A stretch of 64,000 bases of DNA. Source: Longitalea arenae (GTDB taxonomy: Bacteria; Bacteroidota; Bacteroidia; Chitinophagales; Chitinophagaceae). This document shows positions 26,750 through 36,276 of this stretch, one piece after another. Position numbers and translations under genes: made by a program. The notes under the pieces were generated by a model. The model made no database searches. It worked only from the letters and a program-made list of their open reading frames with translations, and was not told the origin of the DNA. The stretch's first letter is position 1. Each line of letters starts with the position of its first letter. The stretch is taken from the NCBI RefSeq assembly GCF_016924755.1, contig NZ_JAFFJX010000006.1, positions 124,001 through 188,000 of the forward strand. Direction: 5' to 3'.

Positions 26750-27235
26750 ATGTTTACGACAACCACAACTTTCAGCAAAGCGCAATTCCCTAACATTTCC
26801 ATGCCCTTGCTTATTGATATCTACAAACAGGAGCTGGAATACCAGGAGATCAGCGATATCTCCAGGGAATACAACACGCTATACTTTTTAAATAACCCGT
26901 ATAATTTTTTTCAGAACAAGCTCACCAATAGATTTTCGAATTTTCTCATTGGGAAAATTACGATAGAAGAAACGCAAAACGACTATGTGGTATGCTTGCA
27001 GGCAGATATGTCGCGGCTGCTGATCAAAGCCGGTTTGTTCGCTGCATTGATCTGCCTGAGCTTCTGGATCATGGGAAGTTTCAACTGGGCTATTTTTCTA
27101 TTTGCCCTTGCCATCTTTATAGTATTTTCCGGCAGCGCTTATGGCCTCACGGCATTCACTTTCCCAAAATACTTTACCAGGCTTCGAAATGAAATTGAAA
27201 GGTTACTGCAGGAAGAAATGAGGAAACGAGCCTGA
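26750..27235 (+). CDS. Hypothetical membrane protein with two helices
   Basis: A 161-residue protein of unknown family. The N-terminal 85 residues are soluble and rich in N, F and Y. Two hydrophobic segments at about residues 92-135 (LLIKAGLFAALICLSFWIMG and WAIFLFALAIFIVF) form a hairpin, and a charged tail follows (ERLLQEEMRKRA). A hairpin lies directly before the start and a strong terminator lies 28 bp after the stop, so it is transcribed alone or weakly with the lipoprotein upstream. Confidence 0.55.
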   Translation: MFTTTTTFSKAQFPNISMPLLIDIYKQELEYQEISDISREYNTLYFLNNPYNFFQNKLTNRFSNFLIGKITIEETQNDYVVCLQADMSRLLIKAGLFAALICLSFWIMGSFNWAIFLFALAIFIVFSGSAYGLTAFTFPKYFTRLRNEIERLLQEEMRKRA

Positions 27236-27262
27236 GTTTCTTATTATCTAAAATACAATAAT

Positions 27263-27293
27263 AAAAAGGGGACGCCGGCGCGCCCCTTTTTTT
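27263..27293 (+). terminator. Intrinsic terminator
   Basis: Stem AAAAAGGGG / CCCCTTTTT (27263-27271 and 27283-27291), with a GC-rich self-complementary loop and seven T in a row. Confidence 0.85.
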
Positions 27294-27389
27294 ATGCTTC
27301 TTTATGTTCGTAATTAGCGTATTTCTGAAAATAAATTGGTAAATTCTGGGTGATATCTGTCTGAAAACGGGCACATATATATAAAGCGT

Positions 27390-27938
27390 TTGCCTATGTT
27401 CCAATCAACCGTGATAGAAGATCATGCAACTGAGCGAAGAGCCCTGTTTATGCAGCTGTACCAGCAGGCTTTTCCGCTCGTCGCAAAGTATGTGCGCAAC
27501 CGCGGCGGCTCCTTTGATGAAGCCAGGGATCTTTTCCAGGATGCGCTGCTGATCTATTATGAAAAGATCACCACGTCGGATCTGACATTGTCGTACAGCG
27601 AACGGTCGTATATCCTTGGCATTGCAAAACATCTCTGGGCCAAAAAACATACAGAACATCATATTGCCCTCGACGGATCGATGGCGGGTTTGGCTATCGA
27701 AGAAGCCGGCGATCTGAAAGCGGGCGACCGCTTACTCGATCTGTTACAGAGCTCCGGCAAAAAATGCATGGAATTGCTGCGGGCTTTTTATTACGACAAA
27801 CTCTCAATGTCTAAAATTGCCAACCGGTTCGGCTTCTCCAGTGAGCGCTCTGCCACTGTTCAGAAATACAAATGCCTGGAAAAAGTAAGAGATCTTGTAA
27901 AAGAAAAATCATTAACGTATGAGGACTTCCTTGAATGA
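27390..27938 (+). CDS. ECF-type RNA polymerase sigma factor
   Basis: Cytoplasmic transcription factor of 182 residues. Region 2 is seen at about residues 20-80 (FPLVAKYVRNRGGSFDEARDLFQDALLIYYEKI, with the DxFQD-type signature) and region 4 at about 105-160 (CMELLRAFYYDKLSMSKIANRFGFSSERSATVQKYKC). A possible second start is the ATG 6 bp downstream. The last 20 bp overlap the next small gene, so both are translated together, as is usual for ECF sigma factors and their regulators. No FecR-like or SusC gene is adjacent, and no obvious target promoter is seen. Confidence 0.88.
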   Translation: MPMFQSTVIEDHATERRALFMQLYQQAFPLVAKYVRNRGGSFDEARDLFQDALLIYYEKITTSDLTLSYSERSYILGIAKHLWAKKHTEHHIALDGSMAGLAIEEAGDLKAGDRLLDLLQSSGKKCMELLRAFYYDKLSMSKIANRFGFSSERSATVQKYKCLEKVRDLVKEKSLTYEDFLE

Positions 27939-28182
27939 TATAAAACAAATAGACGATTATCTGTTGAAATATGCCGGTGAAGCAGATCGCGCACTATTTG
28001 AAGCAAGGCTGATCCTGCAACCCGCCCTGCAAGAGCAATTGTTATGGCAGCAGAAAACCTACGCCATCATTCGCCAGTACTGCCGCCGCCAGTTAAAAGC
28101 AGAAATTGAATCGGTACATCAACAATTGTTCACGGAACCTGAACATAGTTCTTTCCGCCGGAAAATAATGTCACTGTTCTGA
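27919..28182 (+). CDS. Small companion of the ECF sigma factor, anti-sigma-like
   Basis: An 87-residue soluble protein overlapping the sigma gene by 20 bp in another frame. It has an acidic helix (DDYLLKYAGEADRALFEARL) that resembles the short N-terminal ZAS-like start of Bacteroidota anti-sigma proteins, then helices rich in Q and R. No zinc motif H-x3-C-x2-C and no membrane segment is present, so it is not a normal membrane anti-sigma. Inference: a cytoplasmic regulator of the sigma factor. It ends 185 bp before clpP. Confidence 0.5.
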   Translation: MRTSLNDIKQIDDYLLKYAGEADRALFEARLILQPALQEQLLWQQKTYAIIRQYCRRQLKAEIESVHQQLFTEPEHSSFRRKIMSLF

Positions 28183-28211
28183 CCTGCGGACTCTGCCGCC
28201 AGGTAAAAAAT

Positions 28212-28246
28212 ACCGTTACAAGTTACAGGTTACATGTTGCAGGGCT
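28212..28246. repeat. Heptamer repeat GTTACAR
   Basis: GTTACAA GTTACAG GTTACAT GTTGCAG in phase. The same word recurs at 36088-36121. Confidence 0.8.
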
Positions 28247-28367
28247 TCATTGCAAGCACCTGACTGTTGGCTGCTTGAAACCAGTAAACCGGCATCCGGA
28301 AACAGGGGCTCCCTGTAGCCTGAAACTTGTAACCTGGAACTTTCAAATAAATAAACAAACATCAACT

Positions 28368-29075
28368 ATGAATAGTATTCATCAGGATTTTCGTGCCTAT
28401 GCTGTACACCACCACCGCATTGGCAGCCAGCATGTAGATGGCTTCATTGCGCGTATGCAGAACCGCTTTATTCCCATGGCCATGACCCCTTATATTACCG
28501 AAGAACGGCAATTGAACGTTGCGCAAATGGATGTATTCTCCCGCCTCATGATGGACCGCATCATATTTCTGGGCGATGCCGTTGACGATAAGATCGCCAA
28601 TATCATTCAGGCGCAGTTGCTCTTCCTGCAATCGGCCGACGCCAAACGCGACATTCAGCTATATATCAATTCTCCCGGCGGATCGGTATATGCCGGCCTG
28701 GGCATTTACGATACCATGCAATATATTACCCCTGATGTGGCCACCATTTGTACAGGCACCGCTTTGTCTATGAGTGCGGTATTACTGTGTGCCGGCGCCA
28801 GGGGTAAACGTGCCGCATTACAACATGCGCGGGTCATGATCCATCAACCATCGGGGGGCATCCAGGGCAACGCTTCCGATATAGAGATCACCGTGAATGA
28901 GATCAAAAAATTACAGCAGGAATTGTATACCATCATTGCCAAACACAGCGGCCAGCCCTATCAGAAAGTGCATGATGCCAGTGACCGCGATCACTGGATG
29001 AAAGCAACAGAAGCCCAGGCATTCGGCATGATCGATGAAGTGCTGGGCAGCCATAATAATGAAACCAAGAACTAA
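28368..29075 (+). CDS. clpP: ATP-dependent Clp protease proteolytic subunit
   Basis: Serine peptidase of the ClpXP/ClpAP machine. With the ATG at 28368 (235 residues) the catalytic triad is S134 (TGTALSMSA), H159 (VMIHQPSGG) and D208 (DRDHW). The serine motif reads A-L-S-M rather than the common A-A-S-M. The N-terminal 35 residues are longer than in mature ClpP and may be a propeptide. I reject the start at 28275 because its extra 31 residues are encoded by repeat-like sequence. No clpX follows, so this may be a second clpP copy, possibly specialised. Confidence 0.92.
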   Translation: MNSIHQDFRAYAVHHHRIGSQHVDGFIARMQNRFIPMAMTPYITEERQLNVAQMDVFSRLMMDRIIFLGDAVDDKIANIIQAQLLFLQSADAKRDIQLYINSPGGSVYAGLGIYDTMQYITPDVATICTGTALSMSAVLLCAGARGKRAALQHARVMIHQPSGGIQGNASDIEITVNEIKKLQQELYTIIAKHSGQPYQKVHDASDRDHWMKATEAQAFGMIDEVLGSHNNETKN

Positions 29076-29224
29076 GTGACCCGCCTGCGGGAGACCTTCC
29101 ACCTAAGTCGATCAGACGCAGGTTTTTCTTGAGAACCGGCACATGATTGGCAAATATGTACGAATGTCAAATTTCCGGCCTACTCTTGAAAGGCATTATA
29201 TATAGTGACGTATGGGCAAAGTAG

Positions 29225-29959
29225 TCAAAGCAAAAACTGAAATTGGCGCTTGGCGCCTTCTTCGCCCCATTGTTTCAATACTTTTTTAATTTCTGACCGG
29301 TAGCTATCACCGGTCATTTTTTTTCCTTTTTTCGGCGCCACCAGGTCTTTATCGGTTACTTCAACCAATTGCAGTTTGGTAGCGTACCAGGTGGTGTGTA
29401 ATCTCGGGATAGCCAGGCCAAGGATCATGCCTGGCAATCCATTAAAAGATTCGGGGCCGCCCGGAGTAACGATGTCATCCGTGTAAAAAGCGATCACCAC
29501 AACAGAGTCCATTACGCGGCCTACCGCTTTGCGGCAATCGAAGCCCGCTATCTTTCTTATTTCGGTGGTTATTTTCCAGTCTATATGCCGCAGCGAATCA
29601 GCCACCAGGTAGATATCGCCAAAAATAGTTCGCTGCGTCACAGAGGAATTGCTGTCCAGCTGGGTGGCAATCGTATTATCCGATTCAAAAAGGCCCCAGA
29701 ACTTCATCTGTTTTACTTCCGGGTCGCGCCCCGTTTGAAACAAGGTACGATGGCCGCTGAAGGTGAGGTCATAATAATAAGTTACAAATTTGGGCATGTT
29801 CTTTTTGGCCGCTTCATCCCATACACTGCCTTCTTCCATAAAAGCATGCTGATTGGTCTTGCGTTCATACTCTATTTTTCCTCGGGTTATGAACTGTTGT
29901 TGCTGCGCAGGTAAAATACCAGGAAGCAACAACGTTATGAAATATATGAATGTTCTCAT
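29225..29959 (-). CDS. GLPGLI family protein
   Basis: Exported 244-residue protein of the Bacteroidota GLPGLI family. It has a signal peptide (IYFITLLLPGILPAQ) and the family core SFNGLPGMILGLAIP near residues 168-182, preceded by the typical CRKAVGR and VVIAFYTDDI strands. Function is unknown; members are commonly encoded beside TonB-type outer-membrane barrels, as here. It lies 82 bp downstream of the barrel gene on the same strand and is probably its co-transcribed partner. Confidence 0.93.
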   Translation of the reverse strand: MRTFIYFITLLLPGILPAQQQQFITRGKIEYERKTNQHAFMEEGSVWDEAAKKNMPKFVTYYYDLTFSGHRTLFQTGRDPEVKQMKFWGLFESDNTIATQLDSNSSVTQRTIFGDIYLVADSLRHIDWKITTEIRKIAGFDCRKAVGRVMDSVVVIAFYTDDIVTPGGPESFNGLPGMILGLAIPRLHTTWYATKLQLVEVTDKDLVAPKKGKKMTGDSYRSEIKKVLKQWGEEGAKRQFQFLL

Positions 29960-30041
29960 TTTTTATATACTATTCAGTTGTTCAGTTTGTGATTTGTATT
30001 TCATTAGCACATTAGCTAATCAGCACATTAGCTAACCAATA

Positions 30042-32867
30042 TTACCATTCCGCCGGTTTTCCGTTTTTACTGAAGTTCCAGATGAATGTGAGCATGAAAT
30101 ACCGCCTTATAGTGTCGTATGTTCTTTCTGAAATAAAGTTGCTGTTGATATTCCGGTTAAAACCGATGTTCTGATCCAAAATATCATTAGCTGAAAAGCG
30201 TATCCGGGCTACATTATTTTTAAACAGCTTGCGGTCGAGCCGGGCATTCCACCGGATGGAATTATTGTTCCTGTCGAACGTACTCGTCTTTTGCCGGAAG
30301 TTGAAATTGCAGTTTGTACCGATCTCCAATTTCCAGGGCAGAAATACCAGCAGGTCCACATTGTGCTCCTGCGTCCAGTAGCGGGTAACCTGGCCGCTGC
30401 TCAATGATGTTTTAGAGATATTGCGATAGAAACCGGTGCCGATCCACAGCTCAAATTTCTTTTCTTTATCATAACCGATCCTGGGACCACCGCCGAACGT
30501 ATAACTATCGTTCTCATTCTCCTGATCTCTTATAAAATTGGTATTGTGATTAATATTAAAACGCCCGTTAAAGCCTGTGCGGATATTCCATTTTTTAATT
30601 TTTTGCCAATAACCAAACCATCCATTCGCACGGTAATTGCCATCTACATTCACCGGTATAGCAATGTTACGCCCGGTTCTGGTATCGAGTAAGTTCCGGG
30701 TGCTGAAATCATTTTGTATAGCCGTAAAGTTCAGATTCGCATAAATGCTGCGTTCCGACAGGAATTTGTAACTATTATACGTTACGCTGAAATTATGCCG
30801 GAAAGCCTGTTCCAGGTCAGGATTACCGCTGCGAATGTTCAACTGGTCGGTGATGTCCTGAATCGGTTGGATCTGGTCAATGGAAGGCGCCTGGGTGCTT
30901 CCGTTATAATTGAAGCGCAGATTGCCATTACTTCCCATGGTCCACACCAGGTTGGCCTGCGGGTAGAAATTCGTAAAGCTGTAATCGATGGCCGAATCTG
31001 CTTTCAGGTCCTTCCGGGTGAAAACGGCATTGGAAATATTCATCCCGAATGAAAAACTTATCTTTTTAGGCTTTGCATACCGGTAATTGATACCGCCCGA
31101 TTGGGTAAGCACATTAAAGCTATAGTCATTGCTTAACGAATCAATATACTGGTCATACTCTTTGAGATTCGGATTGGCCTTTTCCCGCGTAGAAATGCGC
31201 GATTGCCGGTGATTGTTATCGATGCTGTAATTGAATTCCAGCAAGGCCCTTTTCGACAGCGGTTCTGTATACGTAGCCCGTGCATTGATCGCCGAAGTGA
31301 TGTTATCGGTACGTTTATGCTGGTCCAGCACTTTAAGACTATCGAGCCTGCCATTCGAGAAAAAATAGTTATCTGAGGCGTAGATACCACTGGCCGCATT
31401 CTCTGTATAATGCTGCCGGGCCGATACCGACAGGGTCCTGCCGGCTTTTTTGAACCTTTGCTTCCATAACAAAGAGGAATTGAAATTCTTGTTGTTCGCA
31501 TCAACGGTGGTTTCGCGGTCGATAATGCTCAGGGTGTCGTAATTGTCGTTCAAAGATTCCTTGCGGTAAATATTATGACTGTAATTATTTCCGATGGATC
31601 CCTGCGCAGTTATTTTCACGCTCGAAAAAGAATCGATCTTAATCTCATACAAACCATTGATGCGGTTCCTGTCGCGGCTGCGGAAACTATTGCCTGTTTC
31701 ATTCACAAATAAATTGGTGCTGTCGTTCACAATATACTGGCTGAAGGTATTTCCCCGGGCCTCGGTATTCAATTTATTATATTGATAACCGCTGTTCAAA
31801 TGGATCTTATCGGCGTTCCATTTATTGGAGTAATGCAGGCCGGCACTCCAGCCTTTAGGCAATCCTTCGCCCCAATAGTTGCCGGAGCCAAATTCATCGT
31901 CACCGCCGTCGATATATACATAGGTACCACCCGCACCATCATCGCCCATTTCCACATTGTTGGCGCCATAGTTCATACCTTCCTGCCAGTCGAGCCCCGT
32001 TTTACCGGTATTCGACATAATGCCAAAAGCGGATAATTTCCGTTTTCCTTTAAATGCATTCAACATGAGGTTATTGTTCCAGAACCGGTCCCCATCGCTT
32101 CCGGCCTCCAGCTTGCCAAAATAGCCGCGCTTTTTATCTTCTTTCAACTGCAGGTTAATGGTCTTGGTTTTCTCACCATCATCGATGCCGGTGAAAGTGG
32201 CCTGATCACTTTTCTTGTCAAAACTCTGCACTTTCTCCACCGCATCGGCTGTTAAACCGCGGGTAGCGATCGTGGGGTCGTCGCTGAAGAACTCTTCGCC
32301 ATCTACCAGCACTTTCTGCACGGTTTCACCCTGGGCGGTTATCTTACCATCTTTATCTACCTGTATACCGGGTAATTTTTTCAACAGATCTTCCACCGTA
32401 GCACCGGCGCTCAGCTTGAAGCTATCGGCAATATATTCCGTGGTATCGCCCTTGATGCGAATAGCGCCTAATTTGTGCTGAACTACAACTTCCTGCAATA
32501 ACTGGCTTTTCAGGATCATGGAAATTTTACCAAGATCAAGCGTGCCGCCAGCGGTTATCTCAATGCGGTCGTAATAATCGGCATAGGCGGGGCGGGTCAT
32601 CAAAACAATGAATTTACCCGGGGATAAATTTTGCATAGAAAAATTACCATCCTTGTTGCTGCGGGTAAAAGATACCAATACTGAGTCGGCTGGCCGCAAT
32701 AAGGCGATCACCGTATTTGAAAGGTTTCTTTTTTCCAAAGTGTCAATTACTGTACCTTTAATAGCAGCATGCTGGGAAAATACGGGAAAGGAAAGGAGGA
32801 ACAAAACAACGAAGAGGGCGGCTGTTTTCTTCACGGCAGTCAATACAGGACAAAGGCATAGAGCCAT
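30042..32867 (-). CDS. TonB-dependent outer-membrane barrel with N-terminal CarboxypepD_reg domain
   Basis: Large outer-membrane protein of 941 residues. The start from ATG 32867 gives a long leader; a GTG at 32834 would give a cleaner signal peptide (KKTAALFVVLFLLSFPVFSQ). Next come a carboxypeptidase-like beta domain (IKGTVIDTLEKRNLSNTVIA, about residues 36-115), a plug-like part (KKLPGIQVDKDGKITAQGE, LVDGEEFFSDDPTIATRGL) and a barrel rich in alternating aromatic strands ending in a C-terminal F-x-W-N-F stretch. This resembles the outer-membrane beta-barrel family linked to GLPGLI proteins. Ligand unknown. Confidence 0.85.
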   Translation of the reverse strand: MALCLCPVLTAVKKTAALFVVLFLLSFPVFSQHAAIKGTVIDTLEKRNLSNTVIALLRPADSVLVSFTRSNKDGNFSMQNLSPGKFIVLMTRPAYADYYDRIEITAGGTLDLGKISMILKSQLLQEVVVQHKLGAIRIKGDTTEYIADSFKLSAGATVEDLLKKLPGIQVDKDGKITAQGETVQKVLVDGEEFFSDDPTIATRGLTADAVEKVQSFDKKSDQATFTGIDDGEKTKTINLQLKEDKKRGYFGKLEAGSDGDRFWNNNLMLNAFKGKRKLSAFGIMSNTGKTGLDWQEGMNYGANNVEMGDDGAGGTYVYIDGGDDEFGSGNYWGEGLPKGWSAGLHYSNKWNADKIHLNSGYQYNKLNTEARGNTFSQYIVNDSTNLFVNETGNSFRSRDRNRINGLYEIKIDSFSSVKITAQGSIGNNYSHNIYRKESLNDNYDTLSIIDRETTVDANNKNFNSSLLWKQRFKKAGRTLSVSARQHYTENAASGIYASDNYFFSNGRLDSLKVLDQHKRTDNITSAINARATYTEPLSKRALLEFNYSIDNNHRQSRISTREKANPNLKEYDQYIDSLSNDYSFNVLTQSGGINYRYAKPKKISFSFGMNISNAVFTRKDLKADSAIDYSFTNFYPQANLVWTMGSNGNLRFNYNGSTQAPSIDQIQPIQDITDQLNIRSGNPDLEQAFRHNFSVTYNSYKFLSERSIYANLNFTAIQNDFSTRNLLDTRTGRNIAIPVNVDGNYRANGWFGYWQKIKKWNIRTGFNGRFNINHNTNFIRDQENENDSYTFGGGPRIGYDKEKKFELWIGTGFYRNISKTSLSSGQVTRYWTQEHNVDLLVFLPWKLEIGTNCNFNFRQKTSTFDRNNNSIRWNARLDRKLFKNNVARIRFSANDILDQNIGFNRNINSNFISERTYDTIRRYFMLTFIWNFSKNGKPAEW

Positions 32868-33026
32868 ATTAGCTGGTTAATATGTTTAAGGAATCAATCC
32901 CTGTATGCCTTTCTGGATTAAACGAAATTCTGTAATGAATTTGGTAATTCACCAATCGATGTCTTAATTAATCGTTAAAGCAACCTTATAGTTATCACGA
33001 ACGGACTAAAACAAACAGCAAGGCAA

Positions 33027-34976
33027 ATGAATATTACAAAAAAATATGAAGAGATCCATTTTGTAGACAGTACCAAACCTGTATGGAACTATTCTCTTTT
33101 CACGGAAGACGATATCCGTAATTTTCAGCATGGTACTCATTATCGCCTCTACGAGCTGTTTGGCTCACACGAAATGGAGGTATTGGGAAAAAAGGGTTAT
33201 TACTTTGCCGTATGGGCGCCCAATGCCACCTATGTTTCCGTGATCGGTAATTTCAATGACTGGAACCCGGGCAGCCATCCATTGTTCGTGCGGCTCGACA
33301 GATCAGGGATCTGGGAAGGCTTTATACCTGAGCTGCCAAAAGGGGAAGTGTATAAATATCATATCAACGGATTTAACGGTATTAAAACCGACAAAGGCGA
33401 CCCCTATGCCAATTTTTGGGAGAAACGCCCGCATACCGCCTCTATTACCTGGGACCTGAACTATACCTGGAAAGATGATGACTGGATGCAGCACCGCGGC
33501 GGGCACAATTCACTGAAAAGTCCCTGCAGTATATATGAAGTGCACCTGGCCAGCTGGATGCGGCCGAATAAATATGATGAGGAATCGTATAATACGTATG
33601 ACCAGCTCCGGGAGCTGCTCGTGCCTTATGTGAAGGAAATGGGCTTCACCCATGTGGAATTCATGCCGGTGATGGAACATCCGTTCGACGGCAGCTGGGG
33701 TTACCAGGGAACCGGTTATTTTGCACCTACCTCCAGGTTTGGCGATCCGCAAAGTTTTATGGAGCTCGTCAATGCTTTTCATGAGGCAGGCATCGGCGTT
33801 ATCCTCGACTGGGTGCCCAGTCATTTTCCTTACGATGCCCACGGCCTCTTCATGTTCGATGGCACCAACACCTACGAATATGCCGACATGCGTAAAGGAT
33901 TTCATCCCGACTGGAACAGCTATGTTTTCAATTATAAAAGGGGAGAAGTAAAATCTTTTCTCATCAGCAGCGCCCGCTTCTGGTTCGATAAATACCATAT
34001 CGATGGCATTCGCGTAGATGCCGTAAGTTCCATGCTGAAACTGAATTATTCGCGTACCCACGGTCAGTGGGAACCTAATGAATACGGCGGGGATGGCAAT
34101 ATTGAAGCCATTAACTTTATCAAAGACCTGAACGAGACCATATTCCGGGATTTTCATGATGTGCAAACCATTGCCGAAGAAGCGACGGACTGGCCCGGCG
34201 TTTCCCGGCCTACCTGGCAGAACGGCCTGGGCTTCGGCATGAAATGGATGATGGGCTGGATGCACGACACCCTCGACTACTTCAAAATGGATCCCATTCA
34301 CCGGCGGCATTACCAGAACAAGTTTTCCTTCAGCATGATGTACTACTATGATGAAAACTTTTTACTACCATTAAGTCATGACGAAGTGGTACATGGCAAA
34401 AGCCCGATGATCTTTAAAATGCCGGGGGATCACTGGCAGAAATTCGCAAACCTGCGTACCCTATACACGTATATGTTTACGCATCCGGGGGGCAAACTCT
34501 TATTTATGGGCAATGAGTTCGGCGACACGAATGAATGGAATTACAAAAGCGAACTGCAATGGGACCTGCTGCAATACGATTCGCACCGCCTGCTGAAAGA
34601 CTGCGTACGAGACCTCAACTTTTTATTGCGCAATGAACCGGCGATGTATGAAAATCAGTTCAATATTTATGGGTTTGAATGGGTTGACCTGAATCATCCT
34701 GCGGAATGTGTAGTAGTATACCGCCGCAAAGGAAAAGACCCGGACAATGACCTGCTGATCATTTTAAACCTTACGCCGGTGGTTCGATACGACTGGAAGG
34801 TATATACGTACGGCAAATCGCAGTGGCGCGAGATCTTTAATTCAGACGACAAACGCTATTGGGGAACCGGAGATGTGTTCAATCCCGACATAACAACAAC
34901 GCTGATCGATAAAAATAATAATATGTATGAAATAAATGTGCACCTGCCACCGTTGGGAGCTATAGTATTGAAGTAA
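33027..34976 (+). CDS. glgB: 1,4-alpha-glucan branching enzyme
   Basis: Cytoplasmic GH13 enzyme that makes alpha-1,6 branches in glycogen. An N-terminal CBM48 (about residues 55-140: YYFAVWAPNATYVSVIGNFN) is followed by the catalytic barrel. Catalytic residues are nucleophile D331 (DGIRVDAV), acid/base E384 (TIAEEATDW) and D452 (LSHDEVVHG). The C-terminal all-beta domain ends at 649 residues, typical of the shorter branching enzymes. It lies 18 kb from glgA/glgC, so the glycogen genes are dispersed. A TPR gene follows after 33 bp and is probably co-transcribed. Confidence 0.97.
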   Translation: MNITKKYEEIHFVDSTKPVWNYSLFTEDDIRNFQHGTHYRLYELFGSHEMEVLGKKGYYFAVWAPNATYVSVIGNFNDWNPGSHPLFVRLDRSGIWEGFIPELPKGEVYKYHINGFNGIKTDKGDPYANFWEKRPHTASITWDLNYTWKDDDWMQHRGGHNSLKSPCSIYEVHLASWMRPNKYDEESYNTYDQLRELLVPYVKEMGFTHVEFMPVMEHPFDGSWGYQGTGYFAPTSRFGDPQSFMELVNAFHEAGIGVILDWVPSHFPYDAHGLFMFDGTNTYEYADMRKGFHPDWNSYVFNYKRGEVKSFLISSARFWFDKYHIDGIRVDAVSSMLKLNYSRTHGQWEPNEYGGDGNIEAINFIKDLNETIFRDFHDVQTIAEEATDWPGVSRPTWQNGLGFGMKWMMGWMHDTLDYFKMDPIHRRHYQNKFSFSMMYYYDENFLLPLSHDEVVHGKSPMIFKMPGDHWQKFANLRTLYTYMFTHPGGKLLFMGNEFGDTNEWNYKSELQWDLLQYDSHRLLKDCVRDLNFLLRNEPAMYENQFNIYGFEWVDLNHPAECVVVYRRKGKDPDNDLLIILNLTPVVRYDWKVYTYGKSQWREIFNSDDKRYWGTGDVFNPDITTTLIDKNNNMYEINVHLPPLGAIVLK

Positions 34977-35009
34977 CTGGAATCTCCGACGAAAGAAAAC
35001 AGGATATCT

Positions 35010-36038
35010 ATGAAAAACATTAATTGGATTTTAATGTTGGGACTTATTTCCAACATGACCTATGCACAAAGCGACAGCACCGATCTTTATTTAAAAAAAG
35101 CGACGGCCGAAAAAGAAGCCCGCCGCTTTCGCGAAGCGGAAAAGAATTTTGCCAAAGCCGCACAGTTCTCGCCCAATGATGCCAAAGTGCTGGCAGGCTG
35201 GGGACAGGCATTGCTGGAGCAGAAACGCTACATGGAAGCCCGCGAAAAATATAAGGCAGCCTATGCCGTGGACAGTAAAAACCCTGAGGTGATTGAGAAC
35301 CTGGCTACCATCTCTTTAAATACCCGCCAGTGGAATGATGCCATTACATACGCTAAAAAGATGCAGGAAGCCAGGATCGGCAATTCCGCCAACTTCATTA
35401 TCGCCAAAAGTTATTACGAACAGCAGAATTATGGCGAATGCCTGAAATACTGTGAGCTGGCCTTTAAAGATGATCCCAAACGCGCTGAAACGCCCTATAT
35501 CGCCGGCCGCAGCCTGGTGGAAATGAGCAATTACAAAAAAGCAGCCGGTTGTTTTGAGCAGGCCATCGAACGCGACAGCACCAAAGCCAATTGGATGTAT
35601 GAGGCGGGACTGGTTTACTACGCCATTCCCGACGATAAAAAAGCCATTTACTGGTTCGAAAGGGCTGCCGCCAAAGGATATACGCGCAGCAACGATTATA
35701 TCGAGAACCTCGCCAATGCTTACCTGAATATCAAGAATTACGAAAAAGGATTGGGACTGTTACAGGAAGTGCTGGTTCGCAAACCGCAGGACCAGGAACT
35801 GTTATACAATGTTGCCGACGCCTATTACCAGATGGGGAAATATGACGATGCCATCAGTTACTGGGACAAGATCCTGGCGATCGATAAACAAAACGCCAAT
35901 TCATTATACATGATCGGTTTATCATACCAGAAAAAAGGGGAGAAGGAAAAAGGCCAGCAGCTCTGTGACAGAGCCATTGAAATGGATCCCTCTTTAAAGA
36001 AACTGAAAGAGGAGAAGAAAATGCCGGGTGGTATTTAA
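35010..36038 (+). CDS. Exported TPR-repeat protein
   Basis: A 342-residue protein with a signal peptide (INWILMLGLISNMTYAQ) and about eight tetratricopeptide repeats from residue 25 to the end, seen as repeating A-x(3)-A/G-x(2)-Y-x(4)-A units (for example AGWGQALLEQKRYMEAREKY and LYNVADAYYQMGKYDDAISY). TPR arrays mediate protein contacts; the partner is not known. It begins 33 bp after glgB. The array is followed by repeat words and a hairpin at 36117. Confidence 0.85.
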   Translation: MKNINWILMLGLISNMTYAQSDSTDLYLKKATAEKEARRFREAEKNFAKAAQFSPNDAKVLAGWGQALLEQKRYMEAREKYKAAYAVDSKNPEVIENLATISLNTRQWNDAITYAKKMQEARIGNSANFIIAKSYYEQQNYGECLKYCELAFKDDPKRAETPYIAGRSLVEMSNYKKAAGCFEQAIERDSTKANWMYEAGLVYYAIPDDKKAIYWFERAAAKGYTRSNDYIENLANAYLNIKNYEKGLGLLQEVLVRKPQDQELLYNVADAYYQMGKYDDAISYWDKILAIDKQNANSLYMIGLSYQKKGEKEKGQQLCDRAIEMDPSLKKLKEEKKMPGGI

Positions 36039-36039
36039 T

Positions 36040-36121
36040 TGTTACCCGTTACCGGACGCCGGTTACCGGGCACTCCTGATTACAATTTAACAGTTACAGG
36101 TTACAAGATACAAGTTACAGG
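36040..36121. repeat. Mixed heptamer words GTTACCGG and GTTACAR
   Basis: First GTTACCCGTTACCGGACGCCGGTTACC-like units, then GTTACAG GTTACAA GATACAA GTTACAG in phase 7. Two of the window's repeat words are placed side by side. Confidence 0.75.
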
Positions 36122-36149
36122 GAGGCCCGCATTCGCAAAGCCTCCCTGT
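36117..36149. terminator. GC-rich hairpin after the TPR gene
   Basis: Ten-bp perfect stem ACAGGGAGGC / GCCTCCCTGT with a 13-nt loop. No T tract follows on either strand, so it is a weak terminator candidate for the convergent genes. Confidence 0.45.
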
Positions 36150-36276
36150 TATATGTAGCATCTAAGCTTTAGATCACTATGACTTTGTCCGTCCCCCTGG
36201 AACAGTGAAACCTGGAACTTGTAACGCTCCGCGGTTAACGGTGGCAAGGTTTGAAACCCGCACACCATTGGTTATT

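Noticed and set aside
33510-34310. 266-residue minus-strand protein opposite glgB
   Set aside because: Shadow of glgB.
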